From contig JAGCSE010000070.1 of NCBI GenBank assembly GCA_017964325.1, positions 1 through 26,660 on the forward strand: a stretch of DNA of 26,660 nt, written 5' to 3'. The notes below the pieces were generated by a model. It was not told the DNA's origin and did no database searches. It saw nothing but the letters and a program-made list of their open reading frames with translations. The position numbers and the translations under genes are program-made. Source of the DNA: Victivallales bacterium. GTDB taxonomy: Bacteria > Verrucomicrobiota > Lentisphaeria > Oligosphaerales > Oligosphaeraceae. How positions within the stretch are numbered: position 1 is the first letter of the stretch; each line of letters opens with the position of its first letter. Below, one piece after another: positions 13,958 through 23,500 of the stretch.

Positions 13958-16900
13958 ATGGCCGTCGACCTATCCAAAGTCAACATTTCCCTTGACCAGT
14001 TCCAGAACATCGCATCCGGCAAATACAATGCAGGCGAAGTGTCGCTCACCAGCGAAACCACCCTCGGCAAAATCAACCACCACGTTCACAAGGTTCGTGC
14101 CAATACGAAGTCACTCACCCATGAGGAGGTACTCGCCATCAAGAACGCGCTTGTGAAGGCGCTTTCAGAACACGGTGTGCAGCAAGAGGAAATCAACCGC
14201 ATCCGACGCGAACTCGGACTCGGGGCGGATACCGGCATCGACAAGACGCTCCACGAGCGTAGCCTCAAGCCGCTCACGCGTCAGCAGGTGCGCCAGATTC
14301 TTGACCGAAACGCAGCAACGATAAATTCGTTCAAGGGGAACAATGCGGACAGAGTGTACATCACCACGTCATCCTTGCTTTACGGCGCGAATGGAATGGA
14401 CGCTGAACACGCCGAAAGGCGCGACGAGATCAACGCCGCGCTCGCAGGTTCGCGCAAGACGGAGGCACACCAGGGGCTGGCCGTAGCAGAGGCCATCATC
14501 GCGGGCGATGTGGATTTCCACTCAGCAGAGAAAAACAAGGAGATTCTCGCCCATGTCAAAAACATGCACAAAAGACTGCTTGACGAGACGAACGGCAATC
14601 CCAGTGCGGAGCGCGAGGCGGTGGTCCATTTCCGCATGAAAGATAGCGGCCAGGAGATGAGCATCTCCACTGGCATGAGCGAGCTGGCATTCATCCGCAA
14701 GCTTGAAGGAATCATCATACGTCTTTCCGAAGACAAGAATGCGGATGCACGGAGCGTCGATGTCCGCACGGCGTTCAGCGCGCTCAGTACCCCTGCGGCA
14801 CGCCTTGATTGGCTCAACAGCCTTGCGGGCACGCCCGACGCAGGCTTCAAGGTTCGCACAGCCTTCATCCAGATGCTGACGGAAGCGGGAATAGACGACT
14901 GGGAAACCCTCTCCGTGATCAACCGTGTCAACGACGAGGACGCGCTTGCCGCCGCCCGAAGCCTTGTAGCGCTCAACGGGCGGCTCAGAGGCGATGCGCT
15001 GCGGCAAGACCATATGCTGGTGGCGCTTTCGCATCTGGCCGAGAACGCAGTTGATGTTCCCGAAAACTCACGCGCCCTTGTCCCCGCCACCTCTCCATAC
15101 CAGTGGAACAAGACGATAAGGGACGCCTTCAGAAGCGGCGCAATCGAAAAGCTCCCAAATGAGTTCAAGGTGCTACTGGACACTGTCCCTGCCCATCTCA
15201 GAGAGATGTTCGGAACTGAGATTGTCGGGAAAAATGCCAAGGCCATAGATTTTATCGTCTTCTCCGGCACCGCCGATGCCCTTCTGCCTGACCTCAACGC
15301 GGCACCTGCGACGGCGGAAAGCCTCCGTGCATCCTTGATGACCGCTATGGAACGCTACACAGCTCAAAGATGCGCCTGCAACCATCTCGAAAATAAGCTG
15401 ATGGCCGCGGGAGTTGGCGAGGGGTTCAGCACCATGCTCTGGACCGCCTGGGACACCACCCGTCCGCAACTAAAGGAACGCCTTCTTGCATCGCGTTCCG
15501 CTGCGGAAACCGCCCAAATCCTCGCCGAGGTTCGCAAAGACGTCGAGGGTGACGTAAAACGCCTCGTGACCGCCGAACGTTGCTCCAACAAGGTCACCGC
15601 CCTCTACAAGGAGACGCTCGCACGGGAACTGGGCGTGCCTTCTTCATGTTTTACGGGTGGCAAGCCTGATATGACCATCATTTCCCTCAAGGCAAGCAAT
15701 ATGGTTTCCGCTATCCTCAAAGGGGAGATTGCGGTTTCCACCGAGGCAGACATCGAGGCTGTCTTCCGAAACTACGCACTGGACACAGCCAAGAAACGTG
15801 CCGAGGTCATCCGTACCGTGGATAAGATGGGACTGCCTGAAGCGCTCAGCATGGACTTAAAGACCAAGCTCTTCAAGATGACCCGCGTGGACAAGCTTGA
15901 TGTCCCCAAGACCCTTGAGGCCGCCCGCAACGCCTTCAGCGCGAAAATCGATGCCCTGTACGCCGCGCTCAAGCCAAACGCCTCCAAGGAAGCAGTCTAT
16001 GCAGCAATGCATCAAATCACGGGGCCTTTGGGAGAGGTCGTGCAAAGCCTGCTTCCAGAAGGAGCCGAAATGGGCGTTGAAGAAACAGACGCTCAAGGCG
16101 ACATAATGATGTCATTTATCGTATATTCCAAAGAGGGGTTGCGTGAGAAACTCCTATCCTTCTTCAATCGTGCAGACGTCAAGGCTGACACATACTACGA
16201 CCCCCAATCCCCCGCCTACGTTTCCGCTCCCATAATCGTTAAACTGAATGAACAGCTTACCAATGAAGCCATAGTCTCCACGCTTGGAAAGCCCCAAATG
16301 CCCCCCTTCCATGCAAAGGCTTTGATGCAGGCGTTCGAGGATGCGGGGCTCGGTGCAAAGTCCCTCGCCGAAAAGATGGCAATCCTGCGTCCGACTCACC
16401 CGGCGGGCATGATGCTTTCCTCCTCCATTCGCGCCCAGTCAGAGGGCATCTCGCCGAGCAAACTGCGTGAAATCGCCGAGCCTATCCTCATGGCGTTCGG
16501 CAATGCGGACGCCGAACGCAGCGAGGAGGACACCGAACGGATGAACGCGCTCCTCGCCAAATACAACGGCGGCCTCTCCGAGGCAGAACGCGCCCGCCTC
16601 CACGAGTTCGCCGAGGAACTCGACTTCTCCGAAGAAGCCGCGCCTGCCAGCGAAAAGGTTCTCGCAGAGCGGCTGGACGAAATCTGCGGCGGCGGCGGCT
16701 TCAACAACCCTGCCTCGTCCGTCTCACGCCGTGCGCTGGCTTCGGGCTTCAAGCTCGCCGACCTGCCTGCGCTCGCCCGCATGGAAGAAATACTCGACTT
16801 CCATGAAAACGACCCCGCCGAGGCCATCCTCGACCCGCAGAGCGAGTTCCGTCGCAACTGGGACGCATGCATGCTTCGCTACGCTGGCACCCGCGCGAAC

Positions 16901-18562
16901 CTGGACCGTGTCCCTGAAAGCGTGAAAATCGCCATCACCAAAGCCCTCACCGCCTGCAAGCATGATGCCGAACTCCTCACCCTCGTCACAAATGGAATCA
17001 ATCGCATAGTCAGAAACGGGGCAAATGCGCTTCGGAACGAGGACGACATCAAGGAAGCCGTTGAGCGCGTCCGCGCCAACCTCCAGGAACTTCGCGAAGC
17101 CACGGCGGACAATCCCGCGCTCTTAGCTGCCGGCCAGGAAATGCTCCTTGGCCTTGAAGCGCGCCGTGTGCCAAATGGCTTCATAAAGCACCTGATTGAC
17201 ACCGTGAAGCAAATCCAACTCAACGCCGTCCTGAAGCTGCGCGCACGCTCATCTGCAAAGGATATCCATGCCGCGCTCATGCAAATCTACGAAAACGTTT
17301 CCGCAATCCTCGTAAGCGGCAACTCCGAAGGGCTATTTGAAGGTGATGACGAAGTGGCCCCCTGCCGCAATTTCCTTGTCAAGGCAATGGTCTCGCGCCT
17401 CGACCAGAGGACACGCGGCCGTATCCGCGATGCCCTTGCATCGGAAAATTCCTCAAAACTCATGGCGTTCTATTACATGATTGAGAATGGAAAACTTGAG
17501 CTCGAAACACTCCCGGAGGGCGTCAAGGGGAATTTGGAGGGCCTCAGTGCCAAACTATCCACCTACGCCGATCACCTCAATGAGGCTGTTCACCAGGCAC
17601 TTGGCGAAGAAAACGCGATCATCCCCAAATTCAATGGAGTATTCGACCTCAATATATACAATGAAATTAAGGGACCAGACATCCTTGGGGAAATCAAAAC
17701 AACCGCTCGCACCGAATGCGATAAAGCCTGCGACAACTTCCTGAAGAAGAATTTCCCTGGCAATTCTCCAGTAGCCACCGCGCTACGCAACCTCTACAGC
17801 GCCAAACTCACCATCACCAAACCGTTCGCACCTGACGTACAACTCTCCCAAGACTACTCATTTGCCACCAAGCATTTCCTCAACCTCAACATTGTCCGCA
17901 GCATGAAGTGGCTTGAGACGACAGGGCTGGAACAATCGCAGTTCGCAAAGGACCGTGACCGCGGCTTTGACGTTTTCCTGCCTAATGGACAACTACTATC
18001 CCAAGACCCCGCCACCGCGGCAGATGAGCTTTCACGCTTCGTCACTGGACGAGAAGATGCGACCTATGCGGCACTTGGGAAGGCGGAGAAGACCAAGGTC
18101 CACTTCGTGATGTCGATCCTCACGCAGGAAGCGAACACGGCAACAATCACTGGTGCAGGTTTCGCACTAGATCCACAAGGCAAGAACCAGATGTTCGAGT
18201 ACGGAGGCAACGGGCAAGGGGTTTCACGCTCTTTCCATCTGTCCAAGCTTTCTGGACAAGGCGACATTGCAATCGACTTTGAGACAACGCTCAGGCCGAA
18301 CATCCTGATTGTCAACGGTGACCTCATTCCATTCCAAGGCAACGAAATCAAAGGCGACTTCAACCTGATTCTCTCCCCTGAGTTTCTCGACGATATCAGC
18401 AATCTGGACTTCGCACAATGCGACAATACCGCCTCCAATGAGATCTACAACCGCCAGCAGCCTGTTGAGAACAAACTCAAATCCAGCGTGGGGGCCCTCC
18501 CCCTCCCCTTCCAGCTCAATATCAGGCCCCAAACATCGTTCGCCTTTAACTTGAACCAGTAA
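13958..18562 (+). CDS. Giant helical protein, putative type III secreted effector
   Basis: This 1534-residue protein has no signal peptide, membrane segment or recognisable enzyme motif. The N-terminus (MAVDLSKVNISLDQFQ) is polar, amphipathic and rich in S, N, D and K, as in many type III secretion signals. Residues 40 to about 1300 are predominantly helical and rich in Ala, Glu, Arg and Leu. An internal repeat is suggested by KIDALYAAL...ASKEAVYAAMHQ (about 663-690) and LNAVLKL...SSAKDIHAALMQ (about 1088-1113). The last 160 residues switch to a Gly/Asn/Phe-rich, beta-like domain. ATG 13958 is preferred because AAGGA precedes it by nine bases; a TTG at 13865 would add 31 residues without a ribosome-binding site. 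The effector call is inferred from the similarly sized, chaperone-flanked protein on the other strand; no chaperone adjoins this gene. Confidence 0.6.
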   Translation: MAVDLSKVNISLDQFQNIASGKYNAGEVSLTSETTLGKINHHVHKVRANTKSLTHEEVLAIKNALVKALSEHGVQQEEINRIRRELGLGADTGIDKTLHERSLKPLTRQQVRQILDRNAATINSFKGNNADRVYITTSSLLYGANGMDAEHAERRDEINAALAGSRKTEAHQGLAVAEAIIAGDVDFHSAEKNKEILAHVKNMHKRLLDETNGNPSAEREAVVHFRMKDSGQEMSISTGMSELAFIRKLEGIIIRLSEDKNADARSVDVRTAFSALSTPAARLDWLNSLAGTPDAGFKVRTAFIQMLTEAGIDDWETLSVINRVNDEDALAAARSLVALNGRLRGDALRQDHMLVALSHLAENAVDVPENSRALVPATSPYQWNKTIRDAFRSGAIEKLPNEFKVLLDTVPAHLREMFGTEIVGKNAKAIDFIVFSGTADALLPDLNAAPATAESLRASLMTAMERYTAQRCACNHLENKLMAAGVGEGFSTMLWTAWDTTRPQLKERLLASRSAAETAQILAEVRKDVEGDVKRLVTAERCSNKVTALYKETLARELGVPSSCFTGGKPDMTIISLKASNMVSAILKGEIAVSTEADIEAVFRNYALDTAKKRAEVIRTVDKMGLPEALSMDLKTKLFKMTRVDKLDVPKTLEAARNAFSAKIDALYAALKPNASKEAVYAAMHQITGPLGEVVQSLLPEGAEMGVEETDAQGDIMMSFIVYSKEGLREKLLSFFNRADVKADTYYDPQSPAYVSAPIIVKLNEQLTNEAIVSTLGKPQMPPFHAKALMQAFEDAGLGAKSLAEKMAILRPTHPAGMMLSSSIRAQSEGISPSKLREIAEPILMAFGNADAERSEEDTERMNALLAKYNGGLSEAERARLHEFAEELDFSEEAAPASEKVLAERLDEICGGGGFNNPASSVSRRALASGFKLADLPALARMEEILDFHENDPAEAILDPQSEFRRNWDACMLRYAGTRANLDRVPESVKIAITKALTACKHDAELLTLVTNGINRIVRNGANALRNEDDIKEAVERVRANLQELREATADNPALLAAGQEMLLGLEARRVPNGFIKHLIDTVKQIQLNAVLKLRARSSAKDIHAALMQIYENVSAILVSGNSEGLFEGDDEVAPCRNFLVKAMVSRLDQRTRGRIRDALASENSSKLMAFYYMIENGKLELETLPEGVKGNLEGLSAKLSTYADHLNEAVHQALGEENAIIPKFNGVFDLNIYNEIKGPDILGEIKTTARTECDKACDNFLKKNFPGNSPVATALRNLYSAKLTITKPFAPDVQLSQDYSFATKHFLNLNIVRSMKWLETTGLEQSQFAKDRDRGFDVFLPNGQLLSQDPATAADELSRFVTGREDATYAALGKAEKTKVHFVMSILTQEANTATITGAGFALDPQGKNQMFEYGGNGQGVSRSFHLSKLSGQGDIAIDFETTLRPNILIVNGDLIPFQGNEIKGDFNLILSPEFLDDISNLDFAQCDNTASNEIYNRQQPVENKLKSSVGALPLPFQLNIRPQTSFAFNLNQ

Positions 18563-18581
18563 TTTCTCACTTACCGAGGCA

Positions 18582-18618
18582 GCTTCACACCTATCGCATT
18601 TCGCGCCAGGTGTGAAGC
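18582..18618 (+). terminator. 11-bp hairpin after the giant plus-strand gene
   Basis: GCTTCACACCT (18582-18592) and AGGTGTGAAGC (18608-18618) are perfectly complementary with a 15-base loop, 20 bases after the stop. There is no T-run, but position and stability fit a transcript end. Confidence 0.5.
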
Positions 18619-18775
18619 CACCTCTGCAGCAAGAAAAACCAACGATATAATTCAAAGACTATATTGAATAATTGCCTGCCTAAAAGCCGTGAGCCCCAAA
18701 AGAGACGGTACCGTTCCCAAAGCGAAACTCTACCTTCTGCTCGACCTCGAACACCGAATTGATGTTCAGCGACCT

Positions 18776-18808
18776 ATAGCGGTTATGTTGATTCAACATA
18801 ACCGCTAT
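18776..18808. repeat. 15-bp perfect palindrome overlapping the dif-like site
   Basis: ATAGCGGTTATGTTG (18776-18790) is followed by ATT and then by its exact complement (18794-18808). The right arm supplies the XerC-side half and the central bases of the dif-like site. Confidence 0.7.
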
Positions 18809-18818
18809 TATGTTAAAC
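18791..18818 (+). other. dif: dif-like XerC/XerD recombination site
   Basis: The 28 bases divide as a dif site should: XerC-side half ATTCAACATAA (18791-18801), six-base centre CCGCTA (18802-18807), and XerD-side half TTATGTTAAAC (18808-18818). The XerD half differs from E. coli TTATGTTAAAT only at the last base, and the XerC half has the conserved CATAA. Genes on the left run mostly rightwards and all genes on the right run leftwards, so transcription converges here as expected at a replication terminus. The centre is unlike the E. coli TGTATA. Alternatives are an attachment site of an element that exploits Xer recombinases, or chance similarity. Confidence 0.55.
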
Positions 18819-19009
18819 TGTAGAATATGTTGAGTTCAATCCCCGATTCGGAAAACTTACCATTTCCGAGAGAGGATATCAATTATTTCAAAACTAGCCG
18901 GAATGCGCTGAAAGGCGGGCGGCAAAATTCACTCTTTTAGCGACGCCTTTGCATTGTCCGATTTGTTCATGCCGATGTGCATTTCTCAACAGTTTTGAAA
19001 TGTCCTCTG

Positions 19010-19420
19010 TCATTGCTTGTCGTTGAGGATTATGCACTTTGTGTTAACAATATGACATTTCATAATGATCAAGCTCCAATCATCTTTTTCCGACACTTGA
19101 AGATGGGCTATGCGATGCGATCCCACGCGATCCAGAGCGTGCTTCAGCGAGACAAAGTTGTTTTCCATCGTAGCCTCGTCGGCAAACAGATGGACGTCGA
19201 AATCGTACTTGATATCTTCGTCACCGCTCGTCCAAGGGCGACCAGTGGAAATCGGAATAAAGCCAAAAAGCTGGCAGGAGACATTCTGCGTTACGAAAGT
19301 CGCGAGCGGAACCTCACCGTTGTTAACCGTGACAGGCGAATTCCAGCGTGCTATTTCGCTATATGAGCTGCATCCAACAAGCAGCAAGGCTGCCATTGCG
19401 AAGATAAATGCCATTTTCAT
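19010..19420 (-). CDS. Small lipoprotein, second gene of a lipoprotein pair
   Basis: The 136-residue product has a signal peptide with lipobox L-V-G-C (Cys17 followed by SS), so it is predicted to be a lipoprotein, probably outer-membrane directed. The mature part has an FGFIPISTGRPW segment, reminiscent of the WAVPIFSGN segment of its partner gene, then a mixed alpha/beta region (about 65-130) with two cysteines. Its function is unknown. AAGGAG lies eight bases before the ATG. It starts 15 bases after the stop of the gene at 19436-19897, so the two are almost certainly cotranscribed. It ends facing the giant plus-strand gene across the dif-like site. Confidence 0.75.
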   Translation of the reverse strand: MKMAFIFAMAALLLVGCSSYSEIARWNSPVTVNNGEVPLATFVTQNVSCQLFGFIPISTGRPWTSGDEDIKYDFDVHLFADEATMENNFVSLKHALDRVGSHRIAHLQVSEKDDWSLIIMKCHIVNTKCIILNDKQ

Positions 19421-19435
19421 GATTGTATCTCCTTG

Positions 19436-19897
19436 TTACTTGCCTTCTTTGTCACTGGTTCTCGGTACTAGCACAGCCGAAACGTTCATCGTCGAGGAGC
19501 CGAATAAAGCTCCGACGAGACCGGTGGCGCTTGCTTCCGCATAGGATGCATTCGTATCATTGTAGACGACGTCAACTAGATCGCAGTTGCGGCTGTCGGC
19601 GTAATTTGTAATGGCATTTTGCAGATATGTGAGGCTTATATTGTCCTTGAAAAACGATACTCCGCCTTCTATGGTCTTTTTCTCGCTGTTCCACTTGATG
19701 TTTCCAGAGAAAATCGGGACTGCCCATAATATGTAGAAGCCCGTGCTTTCTATAAAGACCACCTCAGACGGTTTTCTGTCTGTTCCATTGAGTTTGACAC
19801 CGTCCAGCGTGTCATAGGAGGTTGATGTTATTGTTGCGCATCCCGTGATCAACACGGCGAAGGCAACGCATAAAATCGACTTAAAAATGTTTCTCAT
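19436..19897 (-). CDS. Small lipoprotein, first gene of a lipoprotein pair
   Basis: The 153-residue protein has a signal peptide ending in lipobox I-T-G-C (Cys20, then Ala). The mature part includes a short W-A-V-P-I-F-S-G motif near residues 58-65, a helix near 88-102, a DLVDVVYNDTNASY strand-loop near 106-119, and a Gly/Ala-rich segment. The pattern (strand, P-I-x-S/T-G, helix, strand) resembles small lipoproteins of unknown function seen in many Gram-negative bacteria. AGGAAAGGG precedes the ATG, and a promoter candidate lies about 85 bases further upstream. I cannot give a function. Confidence 0.75.
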   Translation of the reverse strand: MRNIFKSILCVAFAVLITGCATITSTSYDTLDGVKLNGTDRKPSEVVFIESTGFYILWAVPIFSGNIKWNSEKKTIEGGVSFFKDNISLTYLQNAITNYADSRNCDLVDVVYNDTNASYAEASATGLVGALFGSSTMNVSAVLVPRTSDKEGK

Positions 19898-19988
19898 GTT
19901 ACCCTTTCCTTGAACCGGAATGAAATCTCTCTACAATTCCTGCCACAATTTTCCAACTACGACAGTCAGAAACGCTGGAATCGTATCT

Positions 19989-20016
19989 ATTATAGCAGTC
20001 ATCATCATATTTGCAA
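19989..20016 (-). promoter_or_regulatory. Promoter of the lipoprotein pair
   Basis: On the minus strand, TTGCAA (20011-20016) and a perfect TATAAT (19989-19994) are separated by 16 bases. The start of transcription would be near 19982, giving a leader of about 85 bases before the ATG at 19897. Confidence 0.55.
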
Positions 20017-20181
20017 TCTCAATACTTCTTTTTCCCTGCTGACTTTTACGCCCCCCCCCATGAAACGCTTCATTTTGCAATGCAAAGGCTGTTCGAGAAA
20101 GAGGAGGCCAGATGTATGCAGCAATCTGACAAATATCAGCAAATTAACTATGAACAGAACAATAAGAATGCCGCAACCTTC

Positions 20182-20571
20182 TCAGACGGACAATTTTTCC
20201 CTCAAGGAAAGAAGTGCCGTCATGAATGCCTCAAGTCTGGAGACGAGGATTTCCGCCGTCAGCAAATCAAGGGGCAGATACATTGAGAGCGCCAGGGAGT
20301 TCTCCTCTTCATCCAGCGAAATGGTGGCTCCATTCGTGGCTTCCAGATGATGGTTTGCCTCCAGGGCGGCAACAAGCACATTCCCGTCGTCTGAAGGCAA
20401 ATCCATGATCTTTGCCGTAATGAGCACCATCTCTCCTGCATCAGGGCAGTACAAGAGCGAGACTTCCGCTTCTTCGGATGCGATAACGCAAGCCCCCTCG
20501 GCATCTGGCTCGAAGCCCTCGATGCCGAGGAGTTTTCCCGTCTCTGATATGATGTCAGTGAATGATAGCAT
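20182..20571 (-). CDS. CesT-like type III secretion chaperone, downstream of the giant gene
   Basis: The 129-residue acidic protein has the layout of class I (CesT/Tir family) chaperones. It has an N-terminal helix (LSFTDIISETGKLLGI), strands with SLLYCPDAGEMVLITAKI at 38-55, a helix LVAALEANHHLEA at 66-78, the hallmark TNGATISLDEEE at 79-90, a strand LALSMYLPLDLL, and a long C-terminal helix ending in LREKL. Such chaperones bind the N-terminal part of an effector as dimers and keep it export-competent. The ATG at 20571 is 10 bases past the stop of the giant gene, so they are cotranscribed; a TTG at 20580 is an alternative start. It probably serves the adjacent giant protein. Confidence 0.8.
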   Translation of the reverse strand: MLSFTDIISETGKLLGIEGFEPDAEGACVIASEEAEVSLLYCPDAGEMVLITAKIMDLPSDDGNVLVAALEANHHLEATNGATISLDEEENSLALSMYLPLDLLTAEILVSRLEAFMTALLSLREKLSV

Positions 20572-20581
20572 CTTGAGCAAT

Positions 20582-23500
20582 TCAAATATTCTTTTCTAAG
20601 GATTTCAAAACAGGCAGCACATTTGCCTTCCAGCCCTTGTCCGCATTGACCTCGTCAATGAAATCAATCGTGACCTTTTGGAAGGTGTTGTGCAGCGCCT
20701 CAGGCGTGGCATTGTGCTGGCGACAATTGGAAAGACACATGCCGAGTGCCACTTTGTAGCAGTCGGAAATACGGTTCAGCTCTTTGTTCAATGCCTCGCG
20801 CTTCTTTTCAGGCACCTTCTCGTGCGACATCACATCAATGAAACCATTCTTGAAATATTCGTTTGCCTTCGCTTCGCTAATGACGCTCTTGATGAGATGG
20901 CGCTCCAGCGTATGGGTGAAATCGGCCACCAAGGTGGGGCTTTCCTTCTCCAGATTATAGCGGTTTATGCAATCCTCCACGGCTATCAGCGTATCAACGA
21001 TGATCTTCATGCGGACGGTCTCTTCATCCAGCCCCTTGATGGCCTGCTTCAAGTTATCCAGGCCGTCCTTGGTATCGTAGTCGCCCAACACGCTCGAAAT
21101 CTTGAGGGAAATGGCGCTTTCCAGATCTTTGTAATTCTTTTTGACCGTCTCCTGCAGGTAGGTTGGCAAAGTGGCGAACCTGGGGTCTTTCGGATTGAAC
21201 ATGATGGCCTCGTCCTTGGCGGCAAGTTCATCAAGCATGGCATTCAGAAACTTGGTCTTGACCTCAGCGAGAAGCATCTCCGTTCCCTCCTTGTCAATGA
21301 GATAATCAATTTCTTTGATGAACGCAGGCGTGAGGATGGGCTCGTTTTCGCCTCCCTTGAGTGCATTCTCCTGCAGAATCTTGACACGTTCGTCGAATTT
21401 CGCCATTATGCGCTCTTCCGCGGTGGTTTTGCGATAGTCCTCGAATCTGGAGAGGCCGTGCGAATCCAGCCATTTGCTGAAAGCCGTGCGCACTTCGCCC
21501 ACCTTCTCGTTGTCGAAGACGGAATAGAGCAACTGTGCAGTATGCCCTCTGAGCAGGTCGCGGGCAGCAAAGCGGAAATCAGCCACAGCATTGCGAGGTC
21601 CATTGGGCTTGCTAGGTCCAATGGGTGCAAAGTCTTCGGGATGCTCCTTCAAGGCAGGACCATATTCCATGATTTGGTCAAGCATCGCCTTTTCCGCCTC
21701 GGCGCGCAGCTTGTGGCCTTCGGGCGATTTAAGCCAGGTCTTGAGGTCATTCATAGCGGCTTCCGTCTCGACCTTGTCCTCCAGCAGCACATCCGCGCCT
21801 GCCTGCTTGATCAAGCCAACCAGAGCTTTCGGCAAATGATAATCGGTTGCGTTGAACACATTCTGCGTCACATAGACGAAGTTAAGCATAAGCTCCTTGT
21901 CCCGCGCATCCAGCTTGTCCTCCGTGAAATTGTCCGGATTCTGGTAGATCTGGTATTCGATGCGCTGCTTCATCTTCGGGATGATGACATCCTCCATATA
22001 TTTCTGCGCTTCAGGGGTGGCAGAGAGGCCAATCGCTTTCTTGGCTATATCAAGGGTATCTCCCAACTCTTCCATGGCGTTTTCATAGACGGCAGTGACC
22101 TTCGTCATATATTCGTCGAATTTGGTCTTGGCGTTGCTGATTTTGCCGTCCAGATGATCCTGCAGAAGCTTATGGTAGTAGCCCAGCGCCACCTTCATAT
22201 CCAGCTCGTTGAAATCCTTGCGGTTGGCAAGTTCAACCAGTGCCCACTGGCGGGCGTCCTCAAGGGTCTTGACACCAAGGCTGGAGAAGTCAGCGTCAAT
22301 CGGGCCGGTCTGACGTATGAAATCCGTGCGGAATTTCGCCCATTTCTTGGCAAAGCTCTGCGCCGCCTTGTCCACCTCTTCGGCAAGGCGCTTCACAAGG
22401 GCCTCCTTGTCGCCTGTGGCATAGATCAGAGGCATCTTCTTGACGCGCTCGATGACAGTGTTAGTTGCCTTTGAAATCAGGATTTCCCCCTCTGAATAGG
22501 GGCCCTTATAGACATTCTCCAAAACGCCTCCCTTGCCAAACACCTTGCCTTCAAGGACAGACTGCTTGATCTTGTCCAGACTATTCTTGTCGGCCAGGAA
22601 GTCCTTGACCATCTGCTCACGGTCATCCGCCACAATGCCGATGACAAGGGTGGTTTTCTCGGGGCCATCGTCACGAATGGTCAAGGTGCCCAAGTTCTCA
22701 ATGGCTTTCTTGTCGAAGCTACCAGGGGCGTCCAGTATCTCCAGGATGTTTGACTTGAGCTGAGAGGCCTTGGCGCGCAAGACCTCGTCAGTCAGCTCCT
22801 TCGCCAGCTTTTTCGTCTCGCTCTCAGTGATGGGCTTGTCGCCTTCATTGTATCCCCTGAATGAGCCGCGGCCCCCTTCGATATTGGTAGTCAACATATT
22901 GTTGAGCTGATCGTTGCACTGCTTTATGTAGTTCTCCTCATGTTGGGCGATCTTCTTCACAAGGGACATGACCTTGGAGTTGAACTCTTCCTTCACCTTT
23001 TTCACAAAATCTTCCGTGACGGTGAGATGTCCATCCACCTTGGGGAGCTTCTTCAGCATGGTGGCCAGTGTCGTGGAGTAGAGGCGTTTCAGTTCGCCAG
23101 CCTGCAGCGTGGCCCTGGCGTCTTTCTCGGTGATGATGCCATCCACGCCGAGTTTCACTTGATTCATGCCCGGCTGTGACATTGCCTCGTGGACGAGCCC
23201 CATGACATCCCTTAGGACGCCTTTTTCCTGTACGCCTATGGCTCTGCCAAGGGAATTGAGCGCCAGGTCATTGTTGAGTTCGGAGATTGCCTCCTGAAGC
23301 TGCCCCTTGAAGATGCGGTCCAGAAGCTTCTTGCCTTCATTGGCGTCTGCAATGGGGGACTTCAGGAAGAAGCCCTTGAGAACCTCCTTGTGCGACTGGG
23401 CGAACTTGGAGTTTGCGTTCAGAATCATCGTCTCGCACGTATTTTGATCAATCAGCCCTTTCTTGAACTGGGTGCGCACCAGCTTCTCAAATCCCGTTTT

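Larger units (their letters stand above)
18563..19009. other. Convergent gene-free stretch containing the dif-like site
   Basis: This stretch separates the last plus-strand gene from the run of minus-strand genes. It holds the hairpin at 18582-18618 and the palindrome with dif-like sequence at 18776-18818. The remainder is unremarkable. A 44-codon GTG-started frame (18689-18823) crosses the palindrome but lacks a ribosome-binding site and is not called. Confidence 0.6.

Noticed and set aside
14380..15297. Minus-strand Ser/Arg-rich open frame of 305 codons
   Set aside because: It is antisense to the plus-strand giant gene; the composition is that of a shadow frame.
18689..18823. A 44-codon GTG-started frame crossing the dif-like site
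   Set aside because: There is no ribosome-binding site, the frame runs through the palindrome, and it is too short to support without homologues.
20678..22474. Plus-strand open frame of 598 codons
   Set aside because: It lies wholly opposite the minus-strand giant gene, which has a good ribosome-binding site and flanking cotranscribed genes. Long antisense frames are common opposite Lys/Glu-rich helical genes, and its translation is leucine/histidine-rich without a fold pattern.
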